A stretch of DNA of 64,000 nt from Sandaracinaceae bacterium (GTDB lineage Bacteria > Myxococcota_A > Polyangia > Polyangiales > JADJQN01), in contig JADJQN010000001.1 of NCBI GenBank assembly GCA_016712745.1, forward strand, positions 1,426,001 through 1,490,000, given 5' to 3'. The position numbers and the translations under genes were made by a program. The stretch's first letter is position 1; every line of letters begins with the position of its first letter. Below, in pieces: positions 1-8,060 of the stretch. Under the pieces are notes generated by a model, which worked only from the letters and a program-made list of their open reading frames with translations, had not been told where the DNA came from and searched no databases.

Positions 1-1347
1 ACCGGAAAGGCGTGCGCGAAGCGCGTTGGCCTCTTCGCCGAGCTCGACCACGCGGGCGAGCAGTGTTTCCTTTTCGGCGTGCATCTTCTCAAGACGTGCG
101 CGCGCTTCATCGCGGCGGCGTTCGAAACCATTCAACACGGCTTCGGCACGCGCGATGCGCGCCTGCGCATCGGCAACGCGAGCGCGCTCTTGCGTAACGA
201 GCATCTGTGCCTCGTCCGAAGCGAGACGACGCGCGTCGTACTCAGAGGTTTCCTTACTAAGCGCTTCTGTTTCGAGCGCGGCGTGCTCTTCGAGCGAAAC
301 AAGCGACGCTGCGATACCCGAACGTTCAGTGAACAACGCCGTTCGCTGCGCTTCGATGTCGGCGAGCTCGCGCTCTGCCGCGCGCTCGCGGTCGGCAATC
401 GCTTCGATGCGGTCTTGGTGACGGGCTATTTCCGCTTCGAGCTGCTTCACGGCGTTATCTGAGGCGAATGCTGCGTTTTGCGCGAGCTCGACCTTTCGCT
501 CGGCGTCGAGCAGGGTCATGCGGTCGGCTTCCACTTCGGCTTCGCGAACGCGAAGCGCGGCGCGCGTGCCTTCAACGGTCGCCGACACCACGTCGAGCTC
601 CGACGAGACAACCTTCTCGACAGCGATGAGCTCCATGTACTTATGCGACGCGGAGTAGAGCTCAAGATCACGTATTTCTTTGCGATACTCTTTGTAGCGT
701 TCAGCTTTTTGCGCCTGGCGCTTGAGGCTCGCGAGGCTGCGTTCAATCTCGGCGGTGATGTCGCCAACGCGCAAAAGATTCGCGCGGGTCTGCTCCATCT
801 TTCGCTCGGCGGCCTTCTTCTTCACCTTGTACTTGGTGACGCCAGCTGCCTCTTCGATAAGGTGACGGCGTTCTTCAGGCTTCGACGACACGATGAAGCC
901 GATGCGTCCCTGCTCGATGATGGAGTAGGCCTTGGTGCCCACGCCGGTTCCAAGAAAGAGCTCTGTGATGTCCATCAAACGAACGGGCGTCTTGTTGATG
1001 AGATAGTCGCTCGAGCCAGCGCGGTCGAGACGGCGCGTGACGGCGATTTCAGCGTAGTCGCGATACTCAGCGGGCCCGATGCCGGCGGTGTTGTCGAAGG
1101 TGATGGTGACTTCAGCAAAAGAGTGCGGTCCGCGCGACTCTGAGCCGTTGAAAATGACGTTGTCCATCGACTTATCGCGGAGGTGTTTCGTGCTTTGCTC
1201 GCCTATGGCCCAGCGGATCGCGTCCACAACGTTGGACTTTCCGCAGCCATTCGGTCCGACGATGCCAGTCACATCGTGGTCGAAGTGAATGACCGTCTTG
1301 TCAACGAATGACTTAAAGCCGCAGATTTCGAGCTTCTTGATCTTCAT
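1..1347 (-). CDS. smc: SMC chromosome segregation ATPase, N-terminal part (runs off left edge)
   Basis: This is the N-terminal 449 codons of the SMC condensin ATPase, which organises and segregates the chromosome. The protein begins MKIKKLEICGFKSFVDKT. The Walker A motif GPNGCGKSN spans residues 31-39, followed by the typical NVIFNGSESR segment, an IEQGRIG motif, the EEAAGVTKYK stretch, and then a long charged helix that starts the coiled coil. The frame is open to base 1, so the rest of the coiled coil, the hinge and the C-terminal ATPase half lie outside the window. The ATG at 1345-1347 is chosen because homology-like sequence starts immediately. The lipoprotein gene upstream ends 103 bp away on the same strand. 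Confidence 0.97.
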   Translation of the reverse strand, partial: MKIKKLEICGFKSFVDKTVIHFDHDVTGIVGPNGCGKSNVVDAIRWAIGEQSTKHLRDKSMDNVIFNGSESRGPHSFAEVTITFDNTAGIGPAEYRDYAEIAVTRRLDRAGSSDYLINKTPVRLMDITELFLGTGVGTKAYSIIEQGRIGFIVSSKPEERRHLIEEAAGVTKYKVKKKAAERKMEQTRANLLRVGDITAEIERSLASLKRQAQKAERYKEYRKEIRDLELYSASHKYMELIAVEKVVSSELDVVSATVEGTRAALRVREAEVEADRMTLLDAERKVELAQNAAFASDNAVKQLEAEIARHQDRIEAIADRERAAERELADIEAQRTALFTERSGIAASLVSLEEHAALETEALSKETSEYDARRLASDEAQMLVTQERARVADAQARIARAEAVLNGFERRRDEARARLEKMHAEKETLLARVVELGEEANALRARLSG

Positions 1348-1450
1348 GGGTCGTGAATTCCCTGGAAAATGGAACGGTCGACCTAGCACCCCGGGCGAAG
1401 AAGATCAACGGAATCCGCGATCTGTTGGGGAGGCAGGGGTGAGACCCCCA

Positions 1451-2050
1451 CTACCGGTCGTAGCCGGTGAATCCTGCCCTTACATCGCAGGAGCCGATTT
1501 CTAGGTCACTATGTTCTTGGCGCGGGGACTCGACCCGTTCAAGCGAAATCGCGCCGAAGCCTTCGCTCGTGAAGATGAAGTTGCCCTCGACCCAGGAGGC
1601 AATATGGCCGGCCTGCGGGTCTTCGCCGACAACGAGAGCACGGTCGATAACCCAGCCGTCCTCGAGCAAGCCCAAGGGACCAAAGGCCACCTCGCGGCGC
1701 GAACCTTGAGCGCAGAGTCCTACGTAGTGGGCGTGGCGAAAGTTGAAGCGCAAGGCCTCTTCGACGTTGCCGATGCGCTGATGCAGCCCGCTGCGGTGGA
1801 TCGTCGCTCGCGTCGCCGCATCATCGGTGAGCACGGAATGAAGGGCGGCGTCTCCAAGAACGACGCTCCCGGGCCGCCCGTCATGCAACGCCGCAAACAG
1901 GCGACGACCGAAGGCGTCAATCGCAGCGATGCGTTGCTGGTCTCCGCGCGGCATCGTCACGAGCGCGACATTACTCACGACTGTTCCGCCGCCACAGGCG
2001 ATGGCACACAGAACAGAGAAGGCTACGCCGATGCGCAGAAACCGTGACAT
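1451..2050 (-). CDS. Small putative lipoprotein
   Basis: A 199-residue protein with a short charged N-terminus, a hydrophobic core and the lipobox-like CAIACGGG, so it is probably a secreted lipoprotein with its Cys near residue 19. No recognised domain follows. The frame stays open upstream to 2293, but that extension overlaps the preceding AgmX-like gene and lacks a signal peptide. The ATG at 2048-2050 is therefore preferred. The gene sits between the AgmX-like gene and smc on the same strand. Function unknown. Confidence 0.75.
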   Translation of the reverse strand: MSRFLRIGVAFSVLCAIACGGGTVVSNVALVTMPRGDQQRIAAIDAFGRRLFAALHDGRPGSVVLGDAALHSVLTDDAATRATIHRSGLHQRIGNVEEALRFNFRHAHYVGLCAQGSRREVAFGPLGLLEDGWVIDRALVVGEDPQAGHIASWVEGNFIFTSEGFGAISLERVESPRQEHSDLEIGSCDVRAGFTGYDR

Positions 2051-2084
2051 GCCGATATCCCTTTGCCTGTCGCTGAGTGCGCCT

Positions 2085-3288
2085 TTACTGCGCGCGAATC
2101 GAGAAGGGATAGGTAACACGAAGCGTGGTCTGGCGGAACGGCGGGAAATGCGCCGTGCGAACGACCCCTTCCCATGCATGCCCCCTGCGGCGTGCCGCCG
2201 AACGGCGCGCCCGCAATCGACGAGCTTGCGACGGTGCCGTCGTTGCGTACGAGAATCGTCGCCATCGCCATGCCGACCTGATCCCCAGCGCACTGACGGA
2301 TGCCCGGAAGCAGCCGGCCGAGCGTGCGCTGCACATCGCTCTGCGAAGGCGTCGTGGGCAGCGGTCCGGCAGGCGCCGCGGGTGCTGCGGCAGCCGCAGG
2401 AGCGGCGGCAGGTGTCGTGCGCGTTCCGCCAGCGGCGGGCGAGCCGCCGAGGGCTTCGTCGAGCAAGGAGTTCATTTCGGCAGCGACCGGTGCGTTGCCT
2501 GTGCGCGCGGCAGGATTGGCAGGTTCGGTCGGTGCGGCCGTCGCAGCGGGTGTCGCAGCGACTACTGGAGCAGCAGCTGCGGCCGGATGGGCGGCACCAT
2601 CGTCGGTGTGATGGACGCGCGCGCCAGATTCAGGCGCGACTGCGGCCGGGTGCTCGGCGCTCGCTTCGCGGCGCTCCGGGCGAGAATGCACGGAGTCGAC
2701 GGCGGGCGCTGCGGCCGGATCGACCGGCATCGGATTCACTGCGGCAGCAGGCTCGGGTGCGGGCTGCACCTGCGTGGTGGTAGGCGGGGCGTAGTCCGCG
2801 ATAGGGGTTGTGCTGGGCGCGCTCTCATCGGACGCGCCATTGTTCTTGAGAGCGAAGAATGCGCCAACTCCGATGGCCGCGGCCGCAGCGAGGCCAATGA
2901 CTAGAGTGTTGCTCGAGCGCTTTGGCTCTGCCGCGACCGGCGCGGCCTCTGCAGCGACAGCAGTGGATGACTTTGAAGACGTTGCCGTCGCCTGCTTGGC
3001 TGCGACAGCTGGTGCGGCTTGCGTCGAGGCTGCTTCGTCAACCTTAGGCGCAATTTCCGCAGGAGCTGCGCCGGCCTTCAAGTCGATGTTCAGATCATCG
3101 TCTTTGTCTTCGGTTTTGCTGGGCGCCGGCGGAACGCCCGACGTCGTGAGTGCGCGCAAGTCCAACATGCCGCCATCGTCGTCATCGTCCTGCTCGGATT
3201 TGGGCGCGTCCGGGGCCGCGGAGGGCCGCGTCAGCGCGCGAAGAGCATCATCGTCGAAATCGTCTTTGGCCTGATCTTGCTTCGCCAC
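2085..3288 (-). pseudogene. AgmX/TonB-like envelope protein, single frameshift near the 3' end
   Basis: The protein begins with acidic segments (EQDDDDDGG near residue 34), then an Ala/Pro-rich stretch, one transmembrane helix (about residues 137-156), a long Ala/Pro/Thr-rich periplasmic linker and a C-terminal domain. That domain has the pattern of myxobacterial AgmX/PglI C-termini: VQRTLGRLLPGIRQC, then a strand region with VRNDGTV. The original frame leaves the domain after GTPQGAC and runs on with unrelated sequence to 2023, into the next gene. Dropping one G from the GGG at 2171-2173 (minus strand) restores ACMEGVVRTAHFPPF and a terminal strand TLRVTYPFSIRAQ ending at TAA 2085-2087. I annotate the repaired extent. 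The disruption may be a sequencing error or true decay. Confidence 0.72.
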
Positions 3289-3469
3289 GTCTGCCTCGTC
3301 CCCTACTCGCTCGAATTAGAAGCTTTTCTTGCTGCGGGATGCGGAACCTACCACACATCTACGCAGCCGCTATCCGACTGTTACTAACGAGCAATTGACC
3401 CGCAGTGCCCTGCCGACCTTGGCTATTTAGGTTGCCTCGCGAAATCGCTCGCGCTAAGCGCTGGCGCGC

Positions 3470-3766
3470 ATGCCCACCGAGGTCGTCGAATCCAAAGAGC
3501 GAGCGCGCATGCGCACCATTTTCGGATGGATTGCGGGCGGAAGTTTGGGTCTGCTTCTTAACTACCCGCTCTATCTTCTGTTCGGCGAGAAGTACCCGAA
3601 GGAGCCGACCACCTTTGTCTTCTTCGCAGCGGGCGCGTTCCTGGGCCTGCGCGTCGCTGACAAGTTGGGTCCGCGTGGCTTCCGTCCACTTGGACTTGCG
3701 GCAGGCATTCTGCTCACCGGGATTCTTGTTTTGCTGTTGCTCGTTTTGATTTCAAACCGGAGCTAA
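3470..3766 (+). CDS. Small two-helix membrane protein
   Basis: A 98-residue protein with two predicted membrane segments: IFGWIAGGSLGLLLNYPLYL (about residues 17-36) and a C-terminal GILLTGILVLLLLVLI. A third weak hydrophobic stretch lies between them around FVFFAAGAFLGLRVAD. I do not recognise the family. It lies 9 bp upstream of the rhomboid protease gene on the same strand, so the two are probably cotranscribed. The start at 3470 precedes the first charged residues; ATG 3509 is an alternative. Confidence 0.7.
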   Translation: MPTEVVESKERARMRTIFGWIAGGSLGLLLNYPLYLLFGEKYPKEPTTFVFFAAGAFLGLRVADKLGPRGFRPLGLAAGILLTGILVLLLLVLISNRS

Positions 3767-3775
3767 GCGCACCGC

Positions 3776-5536
3776 ATGCTTGTTCGAGTTCATTTCGATC
3801 CGCCCGGTTGGTACGCAACGGACTTTCCGTTAACGCTGATGGTCGACGGTCGACCCGCATACGAAGGCTCGTTCTTGCAGGGCGCCGTTCACGACGTCGA
3901 CGTGCCGAGCGGCAAGCACTTCCTTCACGCGACGGTAGGTTCTCGTGGATTCGTGCGAATGTGCGAATGGGCCTTCGAAGTTCCGGAAGAGCAAACGAGC
4001 GAGCACGCACTCGAATTGACGATCACGTATAGCCGCACGTGGGGGCGGTTCAACAAAGAGATCACATCGCGCTTGCTTCCTGTCGAAGAGCTCGCGGCCT
4101 TCCCCGCTAAGGTAGTGGCGCCGGAAGCAACGATCACGCCCGATCGCAAAGTCATCGCGACCTGGGTCGTACTCGCGACGATCATCGCAGGCTTCGCCAT
4201 CGAGCTCCTCTTTCCGGTCGACGGTAAATTTCAGTTTACGCCGACCACACAAACGCTGATCGCCACGGGCGGTCTCTTCCCTGAAAGCGTGCACGATGGC
4301 GAGTGGTATCGCGTGGTCACGTGCGCTTTTCTGCACGGCAACTTCCTGCATCTAGGTCTGAACGGCGTAGCCCTCGTGATGGCGGGCTTTCTGCTCGAGG
4401 CGCGATTGGGATGGCGCTGGTTTCTCAGTGTCTACTTCGTCGGAATGCTCGGCGGCTCAGCGGTGTCGCTTCTTACCAATGACGGCCATACCGTTTCCGT
4501 CGGCGCATCGGGCGCGATCATGGGTTTATTCGCGTCGGGCATGTTCGTCGCGCACACCCTTCCAATCGCGCAACGCGGCCAGGTTCAGTTTGGCTTGGGA
4601 CGCGTGCTCTTGCCTTCGCTGATTCCGATGGTTCCGCGGTCGGGCGAGCGCATCGACATTGGCGCACATCTCGGAGGCGCGATCGCGGGAGCGGTGATCG
4701 GCTTCGTTTTGCTCAAGCTGATGCGCGCGCATGAAAAGGAGCCCAAGGGTTTGGAGCCACTGCGCTCAATGATTGTGCCACTGCTTCTCGCGGTAGCACT
4801 TGTCGTGGTGAGCATAGGTTCCTTTGCGGGCGTCGCAGTGTCTGCATATCCCCGAGCGCGTGACGAGATTCGGCTGGTCGAGCTGCTCCTGCCCAACGAT
4901 GACCTGCCCGCAGGCGAACCTGACGATGCGAGCATCGAACGATGGCTTTCGCAGTACCCACAGGATCCGCGCGTTCGTCAGTGGGCCGCCCGGAGCGCGT
5001 TCCTCAAAGAAGACTGGGACGCGGCGCTTGAACATAGCCGTCGGGCCCGCGAAAGCGCGCCTCGTTTTGGTGCGGTTCTGAGCGCTGCGTCGCTCGCCGG
5101 CATGGATCGATATTTCGCCGAGCTCGAAGAGACGGTTGCGCTGCGAAAGCAACTCGTGCCCAACCACGAATGGGTCGCCCCGGACGAAGCGACTCGCGAG
5201 GTAAACCTCACAGCGCACCTATCCGACTGGGCACAGCGCTATCCGAACGACCCGCGCGTGCAGTCCGAAGCTGCGTGGCGCGCTCTCGAAGCGGGCAACA
5301 TCGACGAAGCGGCTCGCCACGTGAACATCGACTATCCGTTAGCGCAGCGCTTCGCGACGCTATTCGGAGGCGAGCTGCCGGAAGTTCATTGGCTGAAGCT
5401 CGCTCGAGCCATCGTCGCTCATGAACGGCACGACGAAGCGGTTGCGGGTCCATTGCTGCAGGAGATCTGCTCCGGCGCCGAGGGGGCGGACGTTCAAGCG
5501 AACGCGCAACAGCACCATCTCTGCGATCCGCGCTGA
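3776..5536 (+). CDS. Rhomboid-family intramembrane serine protease with long C-terminal extension
   Basis: Rhomboids cut transmembrane substrates inside the lipid bilayer. Here a soluble N-terminal domain (about residues 1-130) precedes a membrane core. The core shows the WYRVVTCAFLHGNFLHLGLN motif of TM1/TM2, the catalytic-serine motif GASGA (about residues 243-247) and the partner His in IDIGAHLGG (about residue 298). After a further TM helix at about 325-350 there is a 230-residue helical tail with repeated Trp/Ala-rich units (QYPQDPRVRQWAAR; RYPNDPRVQSEAAW) resembling TPRs. At 586 residues it is much longer than a minimal rhomboid. The active-site motifs are intact, so activity is likely; substrates are unknown. 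Confidence 0.9.
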   Translation: MLVRVHFDPPGWYATDFPLTLMVDGRPAYEGSFLQGAVHDVDVPSGKHFLHATVGSRGFVRMCEWAFEVPEEQTSEHALELTITYSRTWGRFNKEITSRLLPVEELAAFPAKVVAPEATITPDRKVIATWVVLATIIAGFAIELLFPVDGKFQFTPTTQTLIATGGLFPESVHDGEWYRVVTCAFLHGNFLHLGLNGVALVMAGFLLEARLGWRWFLSVYFVGMLGGSAVSLLTNDGHTVSVGASGAIMGLFASGMFVAHTLPIAQRGQVQFGLGRVLLPSLIPMVPRSGERIDIGAHLGGAIAGAVIGFVLLKLMRAHEKEPKGLEPLRSMIVPLLLAVALVVVSIGSFAGVAVSAYPRARDEIRLVELLLPNDDLPAGEPDDASIERWLSQYPQDPRVRQWAARSAFLKEDWDAALEHSRRARESAPRFGAVLSAASLAGMDRYFAELEETVALRKQLVPNHEWVAPDEATREVNLTAHLSDWAQRYPNDPRVQSEAAWRALEAGNIDEAARHVNIDYPLAQRFATLFGGELPEVHWLKLARAIVAHERHDEAVAGPLLQEICSGAEGADVQANAQQHHLCDPR

Positions 5537-5565
5537 GCAAGCGAAAGAGGCCGACGACGTCGCCG

Positions 5566-6916
5566 CTACATGCGGAACATGCGTTCGTAGTTCGCTTGCA
5601 TCGCGGTGTTCTTCAAGCGACCCCAGAACGAGCTGATGGCAAACCAAATCGAAAGGCCGCTTGCGTCGCGAAACATCGACGGCATGTAGACCGGTGGCTT
5701 GACGACGCCGTCATGCGCACGCGACGCGAGCAGCGGAACGTCCTCAAGCGCAATCTTTCCTGCGAAGAGCCACGGGATGAGGTCCGCACGCCCGGCTTGA
5801 ATCGCGCTTCGAAGGAAGGTAGTAGTTCGACACGAGCCCGCGGATGTAGACGATGTCTTTGGTGAAGGGAGCACCGCCCTCGAGCACGCCGCCGCGAAAG
5901 ATGCGGTGCGCATTCCAGAAGCACATTTCTTCGTCGTATCCCTCAGTTCGAAACCATTCGAATACATCGAGGAATGAAGCGCCGTCTTCTGCCTTATCGA
6001 CGGCCAAGACGCGGTCATTCAAACGGCGAGCACGACTCGGATAGGTGCGCAGCGTCAAGATTTCGAGAAGGGCCGCGAGGCCTTCTTGTGTGGCCGCCGT
6101 ACGCGGCGGACCCTTTGCGAGCCAGCGCGCCACCGGCTGCTTCTGCCCGTTCATGCTCGTCGCGACGTGCACCCAGCCTTCGTGCACTTCCAAGATGTTG
6201 ATGTCGCGCTCGGAGAAGACCGCCCCCTGACGAATTTTCACGTAGTCGCTACCTGCGGCGGCGTCGGCGACAATCCCATCGTCGATGCGTACGCGAACCG
6301 GATCATCGACGAAGAATGAGTTCAAACGCTCATTCAAGATCTGCACAGCCTGCTCTGCGGGAATGTCGCGCACCGGCTGCGGACCGAGCACCTCGTCGGT
6401 GAGATGCGTGAGAATATCGTAGAAGTCGAAGGCAACGTCGCGAATGCGAGTCGCGTCGTCCGCGAAGACATCTTTGGGCGTGCCGTAGAGCGATCGCGAT
6501 ATCTCGTAGAAGCGCTTCGTGCCGCGCACCTCGAGCATGCGAACTACGCTCACGTATTCCTGACACGTAACTTTGAGCACGCGTCCGATGGCGTCCTCGC
6601 TACCTATGTCGCGATCGATATCGCTCGCGATCTCCAAAAACTCATCGATCTTTGCGCGAGGCTCGAAGCCCAGACTGATTGTGTCGTAGTGGTCTTGCGC
6701 AAGCAGCGGCAGCTCACGATAGCGCGAGGCGCGAAACTTCTCGTACGTGTCAGCCGGCCACTTGAGCGAATTGAGAACGCGAATGGGGCGCTGGGCATCC
6801 ACGACGCGCTGCGCCAAACTGGCAAGCTTCTCTTTGTAAGAACGCCAAGGTCCGGTTTCCTTCGGCGCAGGGGCAGGAATGTCGGAAATGCTCGAAACCT
6901 GACGGAGCTTGGTCAT
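5566..6916 (-). pseudogene. DUF1704 / QEGLA-motif metallopeptidase-like protein, single frameshift
   Basis: This matches the DUF1704 (flavohemoglobin expression-modulating QEGLA motif) family, related to the MATCAP peptidases. The HExxxH zinc-type motif HEGWVH lies at residues 245-250 and TQEGLAALLEILTLR about 30 residues later. The first frame loses the family after VYIRGLVSNYY and stops at 5744. Removing one C at about 5819 (minus-strand ACC before TTCCTTCG) continues smoothly as FLRSAIQAGRADLIPWLFAG and on to the usual C-terminal hydrophobic helix, ending at 5566. I annotate the repaired gene. All active-site elements lie before the break, but the C-terminal quarter would be lost. Substrate unknown. 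Confidence 0.8.
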
Positions 6917-7093
6917 GGCCCGAATTGTAGGGGATCAAAGCACCCAGCTCCAAACATCGGAAAGGTCAGTCGGCCAAACACTAACAAGCACGTAGGGTTG
7001 GAAGGGCATGCGGGATCATGTAGAACCATGCGCGGGCAGGTTGGGGCGCGGGTTGTTCGCGCCATCCAAAGCTCGCGAATAGGACGAACTCGA

Positions 7094-8050
7094 ATGCAGA
7101 CCTGGATGAAGCTTAGCCTGACCTCACTCGCAGTCGCTCTCCTGCTCGCCGCATGCGGTGGAGAAGACCCGCCGGGCAACACTGTCGATGCGGGCCCCGA
7201 GATGCTCGATCCCGTCGCGGCGTACACGCGCGAAGGCGTCGCGGCCACGCTCGACCTCTCATGCCAAGGCGTAGCGACAGCGCCGCCAACGGATGGCGCG
7301 GCGACGTCGTTCACTCTCCTTACCAAGGATTATCAGACGGGCGATTCGCTGACGAACATCGGCATCAACTTCTATCCGGACAACGACGTGCCCGCAGATT
7401 TGTCCTGCGCAGGATCGTGCGTTTCCGGGACCTCGGCGGCAAACAGTCAGATCCCAGCGACGGGCAATCTCGGCGCATGGTTTGCGTACCACGCGCCCGG
7501 TCGCGATTGCGACGCGATGCCCACCCTGTGTTCGAATGCAGCGACGACTCCCGTGACGACAGTGCAGTACAATATTCCTGTTCCCGCGGAAGCCGAGACG
7601 CACAACGCGAACGTCGTCTCGTTGGCAACGCTCAACTTGATTCCCTCGGTTCTTGGTGTCTCGCGCCAGGGCGGGACGGGCCTCATCGCCGGAGCATTCT
7701 TGGATTGCCAGGAGCACGTGCTTAGCAATATGCAGGTCCGCGTCTATCGCCCGGACGGAACGTTCATCGTCGCCCCGCCGGCCGCGCATACCTCCCCCGC
7801 CTACCGCTACTTCGATGGAAACAACAATCCCGATGCCACGCAGAAGCATACCAACGAAGACGGCTTGTTCGGCGCGTTGAACATGCCTGTACCGACCGAC
7901 GGCGCAGAAATCCGCATTGAAGGCTGGGGCAATGTCGATGGCGAACTTCACATGATCAGCTGCGAGAACGCGCGCATTTTTGCCGACGGCGTGACGATCA
8001 TGAACGTGCGCCCCGATCGCGCCGACGGCCCGTCGAACTGCAGCGAGTAG
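7094..8050 (+). CDS. Secreted lipoprotein of unknown function
   Basis: A 318-residue protein with signal MKLSLTSLAVALLLAACGGE, whose lipobox LAAC puts the lipidated Cys at about residue 21, followed by an acidic spacer (DAGPEMLDP). The body has several Cys pairs and a late segment with the GLFGALNMPVPTDGAEIRI pattern of a carboxypeptidase-regulatory-like or transthyretin-like beta fold; that reading is weak. A long upstream extension of the frame is antisense to the DUF1704 gene and was rejected. The ATG at 7094 has AGGA about 10 bp upstream. It is followed after 10 bp by an outer-membrane barrel gene, suggesting a shared transcript. Confidence 0.8.
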   Translation: MQTWMKLSLTSLAVALLLAACGGEDPPGNTVDAGPEMLDPVAAYTREGVAATLDLSCQGVATAPPTDGAATSFTLLTKDYQTGDSLTNIGINFYPDNDVPADLSCAGSCVSGTSAANSQIPATGNLGAWFAYHAPGRDCDAMPTLCSNAATTPVTTVQYNIPVPAEAETHNANVVSLATLNLIPSVLGVSRQGGTGLIAGAFLDCQEHVLSNMQVRVYRPDGTFIVAPPAAHTSPAYRYFDGNNNPDATQKHTNEDGLFGALNMPVPTDGAEIRIEGWGNVDGELHMISCENARIFADGVTIMNVRPDRADGPSNCSE

Positions 8051-8060
8051 TAAGCCCCTG

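Noticed and set aside
26..1143. Plus-strand open frames under smc
   Set aside because: They are antisense to a clear SMC sequence and show no recognisable protein features.
2023..2084. Extension of the AgmX-like frame to 2023
   Set aside because: This sequence is read only because of the frameshift and overlaps the next gene's signal peptide.
3395..3427. Sigma-70 promoter before the small membrane protein
   Set aside because: A TTGACC is present but no -10 box lies at proper spacing.
6404..7093. N-terminal extension of the lipoprotein at 7094
   Set aside because: It is antisense to the DUF1704 gene, and the true lipoprotein signal begins at 7094.
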